From the NCBI GenBank assembly GCA_015662175.1, contig DQUR01000282.1, forward strand, positions 1-11,026: DNA of 11,026 bases, given 5' to 3'. This DNA is from Thermococcus paralvinellae (GTDB lineage: Archaea; Methanobacteriota_B; Thermococci; Thermococcales; Thermococcaceae). Shown piece after piece: positions 1 to 7,435 of the stretch. Every line of letters begins with the position of its first letter. Position 1 is the stretch's first letter. A program made the translations under genes and the position numbers. Under the pieces are notes generated by a model. It saw only the letters and a list, made by a program, of their open reading frames with translations, did not search any database and had not been told where the DNA came from.

Positions 1-504
1 GCAAAAGGGGACAGGGTTGCTATAGTGACCAACGGTGGTGGCGTCGGGGTTATGATGAGCGATGGTTTGCTCGAGAGGGGGCTTAAGCTGGCTCAGCTCA
101 GTGATGAGACTAATGAGAAGTTTGCAAAAGCTATTGAAGAAGGAAAGTTGCCCCACCACATGAGCTATGGAAATCCAATTGACGTTATCGGGGATGCCCC
201 ATCAAAGAGATACGAGCTGGCAATGCGCTATGCTCTCGAAGACCCGAATGTTGATGTTCTCGTTGTCATTGCGTTGTTCCAGAGCCCGGCGTTGGATGAA
301 GGTATAGTTGATGTTATGGAAAGGGTGCAAGAGTATGGAAAGCCGATAGTCTTTGTTGCCCCTGGTGGAAAGTATTCAGAAAAGATGGCGCGCAAAATTG
401 AGGAGAAAGGGGTCCCAGTATTTGAGACCGTTGAGGATGGTGTTGATGCGGTCTATGCCCTTGTCAAATATGGGAAGCATTTATGTGAGGACAGAAAACT
501 TTAA
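1..504 (+). CDS. ADP-forming acyl-CoA (acetyl-CoA) synthetase alpha subunit, C-terminal part
   Basis: The reading frame is open from base 1 to the TAA at 502-504 and gives 167 residues; the 5' part of the gene lies outside the window. The fragment begins AKGDRVAIVTNGGGVGVMM, the glycine-rich start of the last CoA-ligase domain of the alpha subunit of archaeal NDP-forming acyl-CoA synthetases. It continues with a typical GNPIDVIGDA segment and a VLVVIALFQSP strand. The full enzyme (alpha plus a beta ATP-grasp subunit) converts acyl-CoA, ADP and Pi to acid, ATP and CoA in the cytoplasm, and is the energy-conserving step of peptide and sugar fermentation in Thermococcales. Compared with the acetyl-preferring isoform I as I remember it (NAGGAGVL type), this sequence looks more like isoform II or III, some of which accept aromatic acyl-CoAs; that is inference. 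The catalytic histidine region is not in the window. Family confidence is high and isoform confidence is low. Confidence 0.88.
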   Translation, partial: AKGDRVAIVTNGGGVGVMMSDGLLERGLKLAQLSDETNEKFAKAIEEGKLPHHMSYGNPIDVIGDAPSKRYELAMRYALEDPNVDVLVVIALFQSPALDEGIVDVMERVQEYGKPIVFVAPGGKYSEKMARKIEEKGVPVFETVEDGVDAVYALVKYGKHLCEDRKL

Positions 505-518
505 ATTCTCCTCCTGCA

Positions 519-524
519 CTTTTT
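519..524 (+). terminator. Possible T-run terminator after the acyl-CoA synthetase gene
   Basis: A short CTTTTT run follows a pyrimidine-rich stretch 15 bases after the stop codon. Archaeal RNA polymerase terminates at oligo-T tracts in the non-template strand without needing a hairpin. The run is short, and the overlapping TTTTTAAA could equally be a weak TATA box, so support is slight. Confidence 0.25.
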
Positions 525-590
525 AAACCATGTTCGGTGGTTGCTTTTGGCTTAGTTGATGTTAAAATCAAAACTCTTTTACCTGGGTTA

Positions 591-600
591 ATTTATTTTA
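591..600 (+). promoter_or_regulatory. Possible TATA box for trpS
   Basis: ATTTATTTTA resembles an archaeal TATA element. Initiation about 26 bases downstream would fall near 621, almost at the ATG (625) and inside or past the GGAGGTG ribosome binding site, which fits poorly. An alternative weak box near 573-580 (CTCTTTTA) would leave a leader of about 20-25 bases that keeps the binding site. A promoter in this gap is likely, but which box is used is unclear. Confidence 0.35.
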
Positions 601-624
601 TCAGAGCTTTTGGAGGTGCTTTTG

Positions 625-1779
625 ATGGCTGAATTCAAGGTTACACCATGGGATGTCGAAGGAATGGTGGATTACGACAAGCTGATAAAGGAATTTGGAA
701 CACAACCACTGACGGATGACCTTTTGGAAAAGACAGCCGTGCTAACAAAAAGTGAACTGCCAATTTACTTTAGGAGGAGATTCTTTTTCTCCCATAGAGA
801 CTATGACCTCGTGCTGAAAGATTATGAAGAGGGGAAAGGTTTTTTCCTATATACAGGAAGAGGCCCAAGCGGGCCAATGCACATCGGCCATATAATCCCT
901 TTCTTCGCAACGAAGTGGCTCCAGGAGAAGTTTAAGGTTAACCTTTACATCCAGATTACGGATGATGAGAAATTTCTATTTAAGCCAAATTTAAGCTTTG
1001 ATGATGCCAAGAAATGGGCTTATGACAACATTCTGGACATAATTGCAGTTGGCTTTGATTCCGATAGGACTTTCATATTCCAAAACAGCGAATTCACAAA
1101 GATTTATGAAATGGCAATTCCGATAGCAAAGAAGGTAACCTACTCAATGGCCAAGGCTGTATTTGGTTTCACAGAGCAGAGCAAGATTGGGATGATCTTT
1201 TACCCAGCGATTCAAGCCGCTCCGACCTTCTTCGAGAAGAAGCGCTGTCTGATTCCAGCGGCGATAGACCAGGACCCCTACTGGAGAATTCAACGCGACT
1301 TTGCCGAGAGCTTGGGGTATTACAAAACTGCCGCACTCCACAGCAAGTTCGTTCCTCCTTTGACGGGATTGGAAGGAAAGATGAGTGCAAGCAGGCCCGA
1401 AACTGCTATTTATTTAACTGATGATCCAGAAGAGGCAGGCAAAAAGATATGGAAGTTTGCCTTAACTGGTGGTCAGCCAACTTTGAAGGAGCAGAGGGAG
1501 AAAGGCGGGAATCCCGAAAAGTGCGTTGTCTTCAAGTGGCTTGAGATATTCTTTGAGCCAGATGATAAAGCTTTGCTTGAGAGATACCACGCTTGTAAGG
1601 GTGGTTCCCTGACGTGTGGAGAATGTAAGCGTTACCTCATAGGGAAAGTCCAGGAATTCTTAAAGGAACACCAGAAAAGAAGAAAGAAGGCTAAAGACGA
1701 AATTGAAAAATTTAAGTACACCGGAAAGCTTGCAAAAGAGCAGTGGGACAGAGCAATTCCAGGACCCTTGAGGAGATGA
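625..1779 (+). CDS. trpS: Tryptophanyl-tRNA synthetase (TrpRS), archaeal type
   Basis: This cytoplasmic class Ic aminoacyl-tRNA synthetase charges tRNA-Trp with tryptophan using ATP. The 384-residue product has the Rossmann-fold signature GPSGPMHIGH (HIGH at residues 86-89), a DQDPYW substrate-pocket segment at 215-220 and KMSAS at 252-256. The long N-terminal extension (about 70 residues before the catalytic core) is typical of archaeal and eukaryotic TrpRS. A cysteine cluster (CKGGSLTCGEC) near residues 326-336 lies in the C-terminal anticodon-binding half. The frame is open from a TTG at 610, but the ATG at 625 is chosen because GGAGGTG (612-618) lies six bases before it and the product then starts MAEFKVTPWDVEG as in homologs. 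Length is close to the usual 380-385. A T-run follows the stop. The next gene is a Trp/Tyr-type permease with its own promoter, so the two are neighbours in function rather than one tight operon. Confidence 0.96.
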   Translation: MAEFKVTPWDVEGMVDYDKLIKEFGTQPLTDDLLEKTAVLTKSELPIYFRRRFFFSHRDYDLVLKDYEEGKGFFLYTGRGPSGPMHIGHIIPFFATKWLQEKFKVNLYIQITDDEKFLFKPNLSFDDAKKWAYDNILDIIAVGFDSDRTFIFQNSEFTKIYEMAIPIAKKVTYSMAKAVFGFTEQSKIGMIFYPAIQAAPTFFEKKRCLIPAAIDQDPYWRIQRDFAESLGYYKTAALHSKFVPPLTGLEGKMSASRPETAIYLTDDPEEAGKKIWKFALTGGQPTLKEQREKGGNPEKCVVFKWLEIFFEPDDKALLERYHACKGGSLTCGECKRYLIGKVQEFLKEHQKRRKKAKDEIEKFKYTGKLAKEQWDRAIPGPLRR

Positions 1780-1790
1780 TTTCCTTTTTT
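1780..1790 (+). terminator. Probable oligo-T terminator after trpS
   Basis: TTTCCTTTTTT directly follows the trpS stop codon. A run of six T after a T-rich start fits intrinsic termination in Thermococcales. No GC-rich hairpin precedes it, and none is needed in Archaea. Confidence 0.45.
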
Positions 1791-1908
1791 GGTATGGGCA
1801 AAATCTTTTTCAAAAACTTCAACTGATTCGAATATTTTGCACGCCAATTGTGTCCTCTTGTGATCATGTATGCATTTGAACGATTATTTGGGTTCTGTGA
1901 AGCTCACA

Positions 1909-1917
1909 TTTTTTATA
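1909..1917 (+). promoter_or_regulatory. TATA box of the amino-acid permease gene
   Basis: TTTTTATAC is a good archaeal TATA element. Initiation about 26 bases downstream (near 1939) leaves a leader of about 27 bases holding GGTGGTGA (1956-1963) before the ATG at 1966. The box lies inside the longest possible open frame (from 1870) and so argues against that upstream start. Confidence 0.6.
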
Positions 1918-1965
1918 CAGCAAAGTATATGTGCGCCGAAAAAGTATCATTCATTGGTGGTGAAA

Positions 1966-3003
1966 ATGAAAAAGGGAGAGGCTCTTGCCACGTTGATTGG
2001 AACGCAAATAGGTGCCGGTGTTTTGGGTCTTCCCTATGCGGCAAAGTCTGTTGGGTTGATTCCGGCTCTTGCAGTTCTGTTTGCTGTAATGCTGCTCATG
2101 TTGATGACTGCTTACATAATTCTTGATTTCTCTGCAAGGATGGATGGTGCTCAGCTGAGCACAATTGCACGTAAGGTTCTTGGGAAACCCGGGGGTTGGG
2201 TAATGCTCCTTAGCATTACAACAATGAGCTTTGGTGCCCTCCTTGCTTATATAGCGGGTATGGGTGGTGTGATGGCAAGCCTTTTTGGAGTCAATGAAAA
2301 GGTTGGGGCTGTCGTATTCTGGATGCTTGCCTCACTCGTCGTTTATCTTGGAGTGGAAGCGAGTGGAAAGAGTGAGCTTGCAATGAGCTTTATAATGCTT
2401 TTTTTGTTCATTGTGGTGGCTGTGATGCTCCTCCCCAAAGGAAAGGTCGAAAACGCACTTTATATGAGTTTCAATGGTATATGGACCATAATCGGGGTTT
2501 CAATATTTGCGCTTGGCTGTCACAGCGTCATTCCCGATGTCTATAAGGCCATCGGTGACTATAAGGAGATGAAAAGGATCATATTCTTGGCGTTTTTCAT
2601 TCCAACAATTATTTATGCCGTTTTCATGGCGTCCTTCCTGCTGGTTTTTGGTCACAGTACGCCTCAGATAGCAACACAGGCCCTTGAGAGTTTGTATGGA
2701 AAAACCGGATGGCTGGTGGGAAATTTAATACCGCTGTTTGCAATAACAACAAGCTACATAGGGATCGCCCTTGCACAGGTGGATAACTTCAGGGAATTTC
2801 TTAACCTTCCAAGAAATGTTGCATGGGCATTAACCGTAATCCCGCCGCTTGCCGTTTATCTTGCTGGCGTAAGAGACTTTGTTAAGGTTCTCGGAGTTGC
2901 CGGTGATACTGGAGACCTTTTGGCCTTCATAGTGCTCCCTCTTGCAATATATGTTGTTTCAAAATTCTCACATGCCGAGGCTTTGGATAGCAGTTCTATG
3001 TGA
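1966..3003 (+). CDS. Amino-acid permease, aromatic (Trp/Tyr) permease-like
   Basis: This is an integral membrane transporter of the amino acid-polyamine-organocation superfamily, closest in feel to the hydroxy/aromatic amino-acid permeases (Trp_Tyr_perm). The N-terminus [20 protein letters not shown], followed by GLPYA (residues 21-25), is the hallmark unwound first helix with a glycine-rich substrate-binding motif. About ten hydrophobic segments can be read, near residues 8-24, 31-53, 77-100, 112-131, 139-157, 172-190, 204-228, 247-268, 287-304 and 315-332. At 345 residues it is shorter than the roughly 400-residue bacterial proteins. The start at 1966 is chosen over an in-frame ATG at 1870 because it follows GGTGGTGA by two bases, sits about 27 bases after the expected transcription start and gives the family N-terminus; the extra 32 residues from 1870 are not membrane-protein-like. 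Position next to trpS suggests tryptophan uptake, but substrate is inferred only. Confidence 0.85.
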   Translation: MKKGEALATLIGTQIGAGVLGLPYAAKSVGLIPALAVLFAVMLLMLMTAYIILDFSARMDGAQLSTIARKVLGKPGGWVMLLSITTMSFGALLAYIAGMGGVMASLFGVNEKVGAVVFWMLASLVVYLGVEASGKSELAMSFIMLFLFIVVAVMLLPKGKVENALYMSFNGIWTIIGVSIFALGCHSVIPDVYKAIGDYKEMKRIIFLAFFIPTIIYAVFMASFLLVFGHSTPQIATQALESLYGKTGWLVGNLIPLFAITTSYIGIALAQVDNFREFLNLPRNVAWALTVIPPLAVYLAGVRDFVKVLGVAGDTGDLLAFIVLPLAIYVVSKFSHAEALDSSSM

Positions 3004-3008
3004 TTCAC

Positions 3009-3017
3009 TTTTATATT
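3009..3017 (+). promoter_or_regulatory. Possible TATA box upstream of the broken FAH-family gene
   Basis: TTTTATATT lies six bases after the permease stop. Initiation would fall near 3038-3041, downstream of the ATG at 3029, so either that ATG was not the original start (an in-frame TTG at 3056 begins the conserved [15 protein letters not shown] segment) or this T-rich stretch (3009-3026) mainly terminates the permease transcript. Confidence 0.35.
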
Positions 3018-3028
3018 TTTGGTTTTTG

Positions 3029-3616
3029 ATGGAAGTCGAAGAAAATAAGAAAAGCTTGCCTTTTGGAAATGGTTTTTATGAGGTCAATCCGAGCAAAATA
3101 ACATGCCTTGGAAGGAACTACGCTGAACATGCAAAAGAGTTAGGTCATGAAATTCCAAAAGAACCTGTAATTTTCCTCAAACCTCCTTCCGCTTTGATAG
3201 GGCCGAATCAAACTATAATCCTGCCACGAAGAAGCAAAGAGGTTCATCATGAAGTAGAGCCTGCCGTTATTATTGGATAGAAAATCTTGGGCTATACAAT
3301 TCTGCTTGATATTACCGCAAGGGATCTGCAGTGGGAAGCCAAGAGGAAGGGTCTACCCTGGACAGTAGCTAAAGGCTTTGATACCTTTACTCCCGTTGGA
3401 CCGAGAGTTGTTCCAAAAGAAGAGCTTAATCCCGTTAGGGATAGGGCTGAATGTTAACGGGGAAGTCAGACAGCTCTCAGGCAAGATGATCTTCAAAATT
3501 CCAAATGAATACATCTCTCTTGAAAGGGGACGATATAGTTGCAACCGGAACTCCAGGGGCCCTTTAAGGCACGGCGATATCGTTGAGGTAAGGGTATAGG
3601 AACGTTAAAAGAGGCA
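3029..3616 (+). pseudogene. Decayed fumarylacetoacetate hydrolase (FAH)-family gene
   Basis: Three frames together spell an FAH-family protein, a metal-dependent hydrolase/decarboxylase/isomerase of about 225 residues. The N-terminal part is intact: [20 protein letters not shown], then [14 protein letters not shown] and the metal-ligand region [15 protein letters not shown] follows at 3278-3280. The same frame resumes at 3287 with [15 protein letters not shown] and [22 protein letters not shown], with about 14 codons missing compared with homologs as I remember them. A frameshift near 3430 moves to [21 protein letters not shown], with loss of residues around EYIS. Next comes a frame change giving GDDIVATGTPGA (about 3526-3560), another giving GPLRHGDIVEV (about 3556-3594), and a last one giving GIGTLKE (about 3594-3613). 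Several deletions and frame changes mean this is a true pseudogene, not one sequencing error. It ends against the convergent trm14 stop at 3620. Confidence 0.9.
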
Positions 3617-3619
3617 AAT

Positions 3620-4735
<1,116 letters not shown>

Positions 4736-4739
4736 CTAC

Positions 4740-5462
4740 TCAAAAAAGTTCTCCATTAATAAACTTTCTTGTTAGCTCATTTTTTGGTCTCTCAAAGACA
4801 TCTTTGGTGTTGCCAACTTCAATTATTTTCCCCCCATACATATGAGCAACCCTATGGGCTAAACGCTTTGCTTGGAACATGTTATGAGTCGAGAAAACCA
4901 TGGTTGTCTCCTTTTCCCTGACTATCTCCCTGATTATGTCCTCTATTATCGCTGAATTGGTGGGGTCTAAGTTTGCCGTCGGCTCATCCATCAGCAGGAG
5001 CTTGGGTTCGATCACTATGGCCCTCGCTATCGCTACCCTCTGCTTCTCCCCGCCCGAGAGCGTCTTGGCCTTTCTGTTCTCATAGCCCTTAAGTCTGACA
5101 AGCTCGAGGACTTCCCTGACTTTTCTCTCTATTCTCGTCTTGGAATGCCCTCTGATCATCAGCCCATAGGCGACGTTTTTAAAAACGGTCGTGTTGAACA
5201 TCACCGGGGTCTGGAAAACCATGGTGATGCTTTTCCTCAGATCACCGTGTCCGTTCCAAGTGACCTTAATGCCATCGAAGTAATACTCCCCGGAGTCAGG
5301 CTTTTCGAGGAGGGCAAAGATCCTCAGTAGGGTAGTCTTTCCTGCCCCGCTGTGCCCCATTATGCAGAATATCTCGCCCTTCCTGATCTCAAGGCTGACC
5401 CCGTCGAGTGCTCTCACATCCTTGTAACTTTTTGTCAGGTTGACAGCCCTAACGAAGCTCAT
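4740..5462 (-). CDS. tupC: Tungstate ABC transporter, ATP-binding protein
   Basis: This cytoplasmic ATPase powers oxyanion import with the TupB permease. The 240 residues carry all ABC motifs: Walker A GHSGAGKT (36-43), Q-loop Q84 in VFQTP, signature LSGGEKQR (135-142), Walker B LLLMDEP (155-161) and the H-loop histidine H193 in STHNMFQA. It is a short ATPase without the C-terminal regulatory (MOP/TOBE) domain found in ModC or WtpC, as expected for Tup-type transporters. The frame is open from a GTG at 5471, but that codon sits within the AGGAGGTGG ribosome binding site; the ATG at 5462 follows it at good spacing and overlaps the tupB stop codon as ATGA, implying translational coupling. G+C is about 50-58% in sampled lines from 4981 upward but 30-45% from 4741 to 4980, so the 3' third differs in base composition from the rest. 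Confidence 0.9.
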   Translation of the reverse strand: MSFVRAVNLTKSYKDVRALDGVSLEIRKGEIFCIMGHSGAGKTTLLRIFALLEKPDSGEYYFDGIKVTWNGHGDLRKSITMVFQTPVMFNTTVFKNVAYGLMIRGHSKTRIERKVREVLELVRLKGYENRKAKTLSGGEKQRVAIARAIVIEPKLLLMDEPTANLDPTNSAIIEDIIREIVREKETTMVFSTHNMFQAKRLAHRVAHMYGGKIIEVGNTKDVFERPKNELTRKFINGELF

Positions 5463-6166
5463 GACAACCACCTCCTGATGAGGTTTGAAAGCAGGTTAAC
5501 GCTCAGAACTATACCCATCAGTATTATTCCGAGAGCTATGGCGATGCTAACCTCGGCCCTTGCCGTGTACATCTGTATTGCCGTGGTCAAAACCCTCGTG
5601 TTGTAGACCCCTCCCTTGACGTAGACGTTACCCCCTATCATCAGTGCTATTCCCAGCTCGGCAATGGCCCTGTTGAAGCCCGCTATTATTGCGAGTATTA
5701 TCCCACCGATGCTTTCCATGATCACCTGAAAAGAGGCCCTGAGTTCATCCGCTCCGAGGGTTAGTGCCAGCTCTTTTATTTCACTCCCAATTGATTCAAG
5801 CGAATCAACTACGATGCTCATGATTATGGGGGTTATGAGGATGGCCTGACCGACGCTTATTCCCATCTCGGTGTAGAGAAGCCCAAGGGAACCGAGGGGA
5901 CCTACGGGCACGAACATGAGGTAGAGCACCAACCCCCATATGACGGTGGGGACCCCCATTAGACCGTTTATCAGTGTTTTAATCAACCACTTGCCGGGAA
6001 AATCTTTCAGACCGATGAGCACCGAGGGTGGAATGGACCATGCGACTGCCATGAGTGTTGCCACTCCCGAGACCTTGATGGAGCGGAGGGCTATCTCAAT
6101 CACATACGGGTCATCTATCATCTTGATGGCCTCTGAAAAGCCCCGGATTATATAGTCCCATGCCAT
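5459..6166 (-). CDS. tupB: Tungstate ABC transporter, permease protein
   Basis: This integral membrane subunit forms the tungstate (or related oxyanion) channel. The 235 residues show about five hydrophobic segments, near 32-52, 65-90, 103-121, 150-166 and 205-229. A cytoplasmic coupling loop of EAA type (KELALTLGADELRASFQVIM, 131-150) contacts the ATPase. The segment GFNRAIAELGIALMIGGN (163-180) is the conserved TupB signature as I know it. The frame is open from a TTG at 6175, but the ATG at 6166 is preferred because AAAGGTTGA lies just upstream. The gene begins 31 bases after tupA and its stop overlaps the tupC start, giving one operon. A related vanadate or molybdate importer would look much the same; assignment to tungstate rests on the TupA partner and on the tungsten use of Thermococcales. 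Confidence 0.88.
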   Translation of the reverse strand: MAWDYIIRGFSEAIKMIDDPYVIEIALRSIKVSGVATLMAVAWSIPPSVLIGLKDFPGKWLIKTLINGLMGVPTVIWGLVLYLMFVPVGPLGSLGLLYTEMGISVGQAILITPIIMSIVVDSLESIGSEIKELALTLGADELRASFQVIMESIGGIILAIIAGFNRAIAELGIALMIGGNVYVKGGVYNTRVLTTAIQMYTARAEVSIAIALGIILMGIVLSVNLLSNLIRRWLS

Positions 6167-6197
6167 TTTTGTCAACCTTTATGAAGAGATAAAAGCA

Positions 6198-7229
6198 TCA
6201 GCCCTCCACCAGCGAAGCTGGGAACTCGAAGAAGCTCAGGTCTCCCGGGTTGTAGCGGAATTTCATCGGGCACTCCGTGTACTTGTCGCCGTCCTTTATG
6301 AAACCATACTTGAGTATCCATTTGAAGACCTCCCCCCTCTGGCTCTGAAGTACCGGGACGATCGGATAGAACAGTGGCCTGCCGAACTCCTCCTTTCCGT
6401 ACTCGGCTATTGCATTCTGGCCCTCATCGGATGTCAGCCATTTAGCGAGAAGCATGGCCCCTTCAAAGTCCCTGCCGGATATCTTTTCGGGATTGATGAT
6501 GATTATAGCGTAAACGTTGATGAGCTCCTCACCCTTGTCGACGAGCACATCGAGATCTATCTTACCTTCCTTCTGGTACTTGAGATAAGTCCCAATGTCC
6601 GAGAGGGTATAGGCCTTTCTCTCGCTGGTGTAGAGGAGTGTGTTGCCCATTCCTGCCCCGGTTGTTCCAAACCAGCTCTCGTTCTTTAAAGCTTCAAACT
6701 CAAAGCCTGCATCTTTCCACAGGGCTATCTCCTTGGTGTTGGTTCCCGAACCGTCGTCCCTTGATATCCACACGAGCTGATTCTGATGGCTCCTTCCGTA
6801 GTCCACTATCCTCTTCAGGGCCTCAGACACGCTCAACCCCCTGATTCCAGCAGGATCATCCTTTGGGCCCACTATCACGAAGAAGTTATAGGCGAACACC
6901 TTCCTGTTAACGCCATATCCCTCCTCCATAAATGCCTGCTCCCTTGAAAGTGCATGGACGAGGATGGCATCACTTGCTCCGCTCTTTGCGTCCAGTATTG
7001 CACCGCCGGTTCCTTTTGGAATGAAGCGTAACTCTATATTGTACTTCTCTTTGAACGCTGGTGCAACCACCTTCTCAAGGATTCCAGTATCGTAAAGGCT
7101 GGTTGTCGTTGAAATCGTCAGAACCCCGGGTTTCTCTGCTGTGGTTTCACCACTGTTGCTGATACAGCCGTAAGAAAAACTGACAACGAGAAGGATTAGC
7201 AAAAATCCCAGCTTTATCCTCTTGTTCAT
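6198..7229 (-). CDS. tupA: Tungstate-binding lipoprotein (ABC transporter substrate-binding protein)
   Basis: This extracellular lipoprotein captures tungstate and delivers it to TupB. The 343 residues begin with a positively charged N-terminus and hydrophobic stretch (MNKRIKLGFLLILLVVSF), then a lipobox SYGC with the lipid-modified cysteine at residue 22 and a Ser/Glu/Thr linker. The mature domain has the oxyanion-binding ISTTTSLYDTG (39-49), DAILVHA (87-93), WISRDDGSGTN (154-164) and TGAGMGNTL (190-198), all TupA features. P. furiosus is known for the unrelated-looking WtpA, so this is the Tup branch. A tail of about 40 residues (from 303, FKWILKYGFIKDGDKYTECP onward) extends past the usual end of the fold. 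An in-frame ATG at 7241 is possible, but GGTGA (7238-7234) lies just before the ATG at 7229, which is therefore chosen. Expression likely starts at the palindromic TATA box at 7258-7273. Confidence 0.9.
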   Translation of the reverse strand: MNKRIKLGFLLILLVVSFSYGCISNSGETTAEKPGVLTISTTTSLYDTGILEKVVAPAFKEKYNIELRFIPKGTGGAILDAKSGASDAILVHALSREQAFMEEGYGVNRKVFAYNFFVIVGPKDDPAGIRGLSVSEALKRIVDYGRSHQNQLVWISRDDGSGTNTKEIALWKDAGFEFEALKNESWFGTTGAGMGNTLLYTSERKAYTLSDIGTYLKYQKEGKIDLDVLVDKGEELINVYAIIIINPEKISGRDFEGAMLLAKWLTSDEGQNAIAEYGKEEFGRPLFYPIVPVLQSQRGEVFKWILKYGFIKDGDKYTECPMKFRYNPGDLSFFEFPASLVEG

Positions 7230-7257
7230 GATGCTCACCATTTACTTGTGTAGGAAC

Positions 7258-7273
7258 AATGTTTATAAACATT
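7258..7273 (-). promoter_or_regulatory. Palindromic TATA box of the tup operon
   Basis: AATGTTTATAAACATT is a perfect 16-base palindrome centred on TTTATAAA. Read toward tupA it predicts transcription start near 7240, leaving about 11 bases before the ATG at 7229. The perfect symmetry beyond the 8-base TATA core could mean that a dimeric repressor also binds here; that is inference. Confidence 0.6.
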
Positions 7274-7301
7274 TCTCGTATTTTTAAATGATTTTATTTA
7301 A

Positions 7302-7309
7302 CTTGACAT
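7302..7309. repeat. CTTGACAT direct repeat, copy 1
   Basis: CTTGACAT occurs here and again at 7428-7435 in the same orientation on the + strand. Each copy abuts a GGAC/GTCC quasi-palindrome, on its left here and on its right at the second copy. Confidence 0.55.
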
Positions 7310-7321
7310 GGACGTGTCCAC
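7308..7321. promoter_or_regulatory. Candidate operator 1, upstream of tupA
   Basis: ATGGACGTGTCCAC has 5-base arms TGGAC/GTCCA around a 2-base centre, and 13 of its bases recur inverted at 7415-7427. It lies about 70-80 bases upstream of the predicted tupA transcription start. Such a dyad suits a dimeric helix-turn-helix regulator. No regulator for tungstate uptake in Thermococcales is known to me, so both the protein and its ligand are unknown. Confidence 0.5.
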
Positions 7322-7333
7322 TCATTGAGTGGA
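7317..7333. promoter_or_regulatory. 17-base perfect palindrome overlapping operator 1
   Basis: TCCACTCATTGAGTGGA has 8-base perfect arms around one central T. It shares its left TCCAC with operator 1, so TGGA and TCCA half-sites alternate in orientation along 7309-7333. This could let a second dimer, or an alternative register, bind. As RNA it could form only a hairpin with too small a loop, so a DNA-binding role is more likely. Confidence 0.45.
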
Positions 7334-7414
7334 AGTATCCTTTTTGGCGAGACCGCATTAGAAGGCTTTAGTGGTTGGTGGTTGTATGGATAATTGAACC
7401 TCTACAATTCCAAT

Positions 7415-7428
7415 GTGGACACGTCCAC
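7415..7428. promoter_or_regulatory. Candidate operator 2, near the GTPase gene end
   Basis: GTGGACACGTCCAC has 6-base perfect arms around a 2-base centre. Bases 7415-7427 are the exact reverse complement of 7309-7321. The site lies 6 bases after the GTPase stop codon and about 175-190 bases upstream of the predicted tupA start. The roughly 106-base spacing, about ten helical turns, would permit looping between the two sites. Confidence 0.5.
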
Positions 7429-7435
7429 TTGACAT
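7428..7435. repeat. CTTGACAT direct repeat, copy 2
   Basis: This second copy of CTTGACAT abuts operator 2. Its last base belongs to the TAA stop codon of the minus-strand GTPase gene. Confidence 0.55.

Noticed and set aside
1144..1390. Two minus-strand open frames opposite trpS.
   Set aside because: Both lie fully within the trpS coding region and show no recognisable protein features.
1870..1965. An N-terminal extension of 32 residues for the permease, starting at an upstream ATG.
   Set aside because: It precedes and overlaps the TATA box at 1909-1917, lacks a ribosome binding site and adds residues foreign to the family.
1848..2126. A 92-codon open frame on the + strand overlapping the permease start.
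   Set aside because: It is a cysteine-rich frame-shifted shadow of the permease gene with no ribosome binding site.
7317..7333. An RNA hairpin terminator for the GTPase gene.
   Set aside because: The loop would be a single base and no T-run follows in the minus-strand direction, so a DNA dyad is the better reading.
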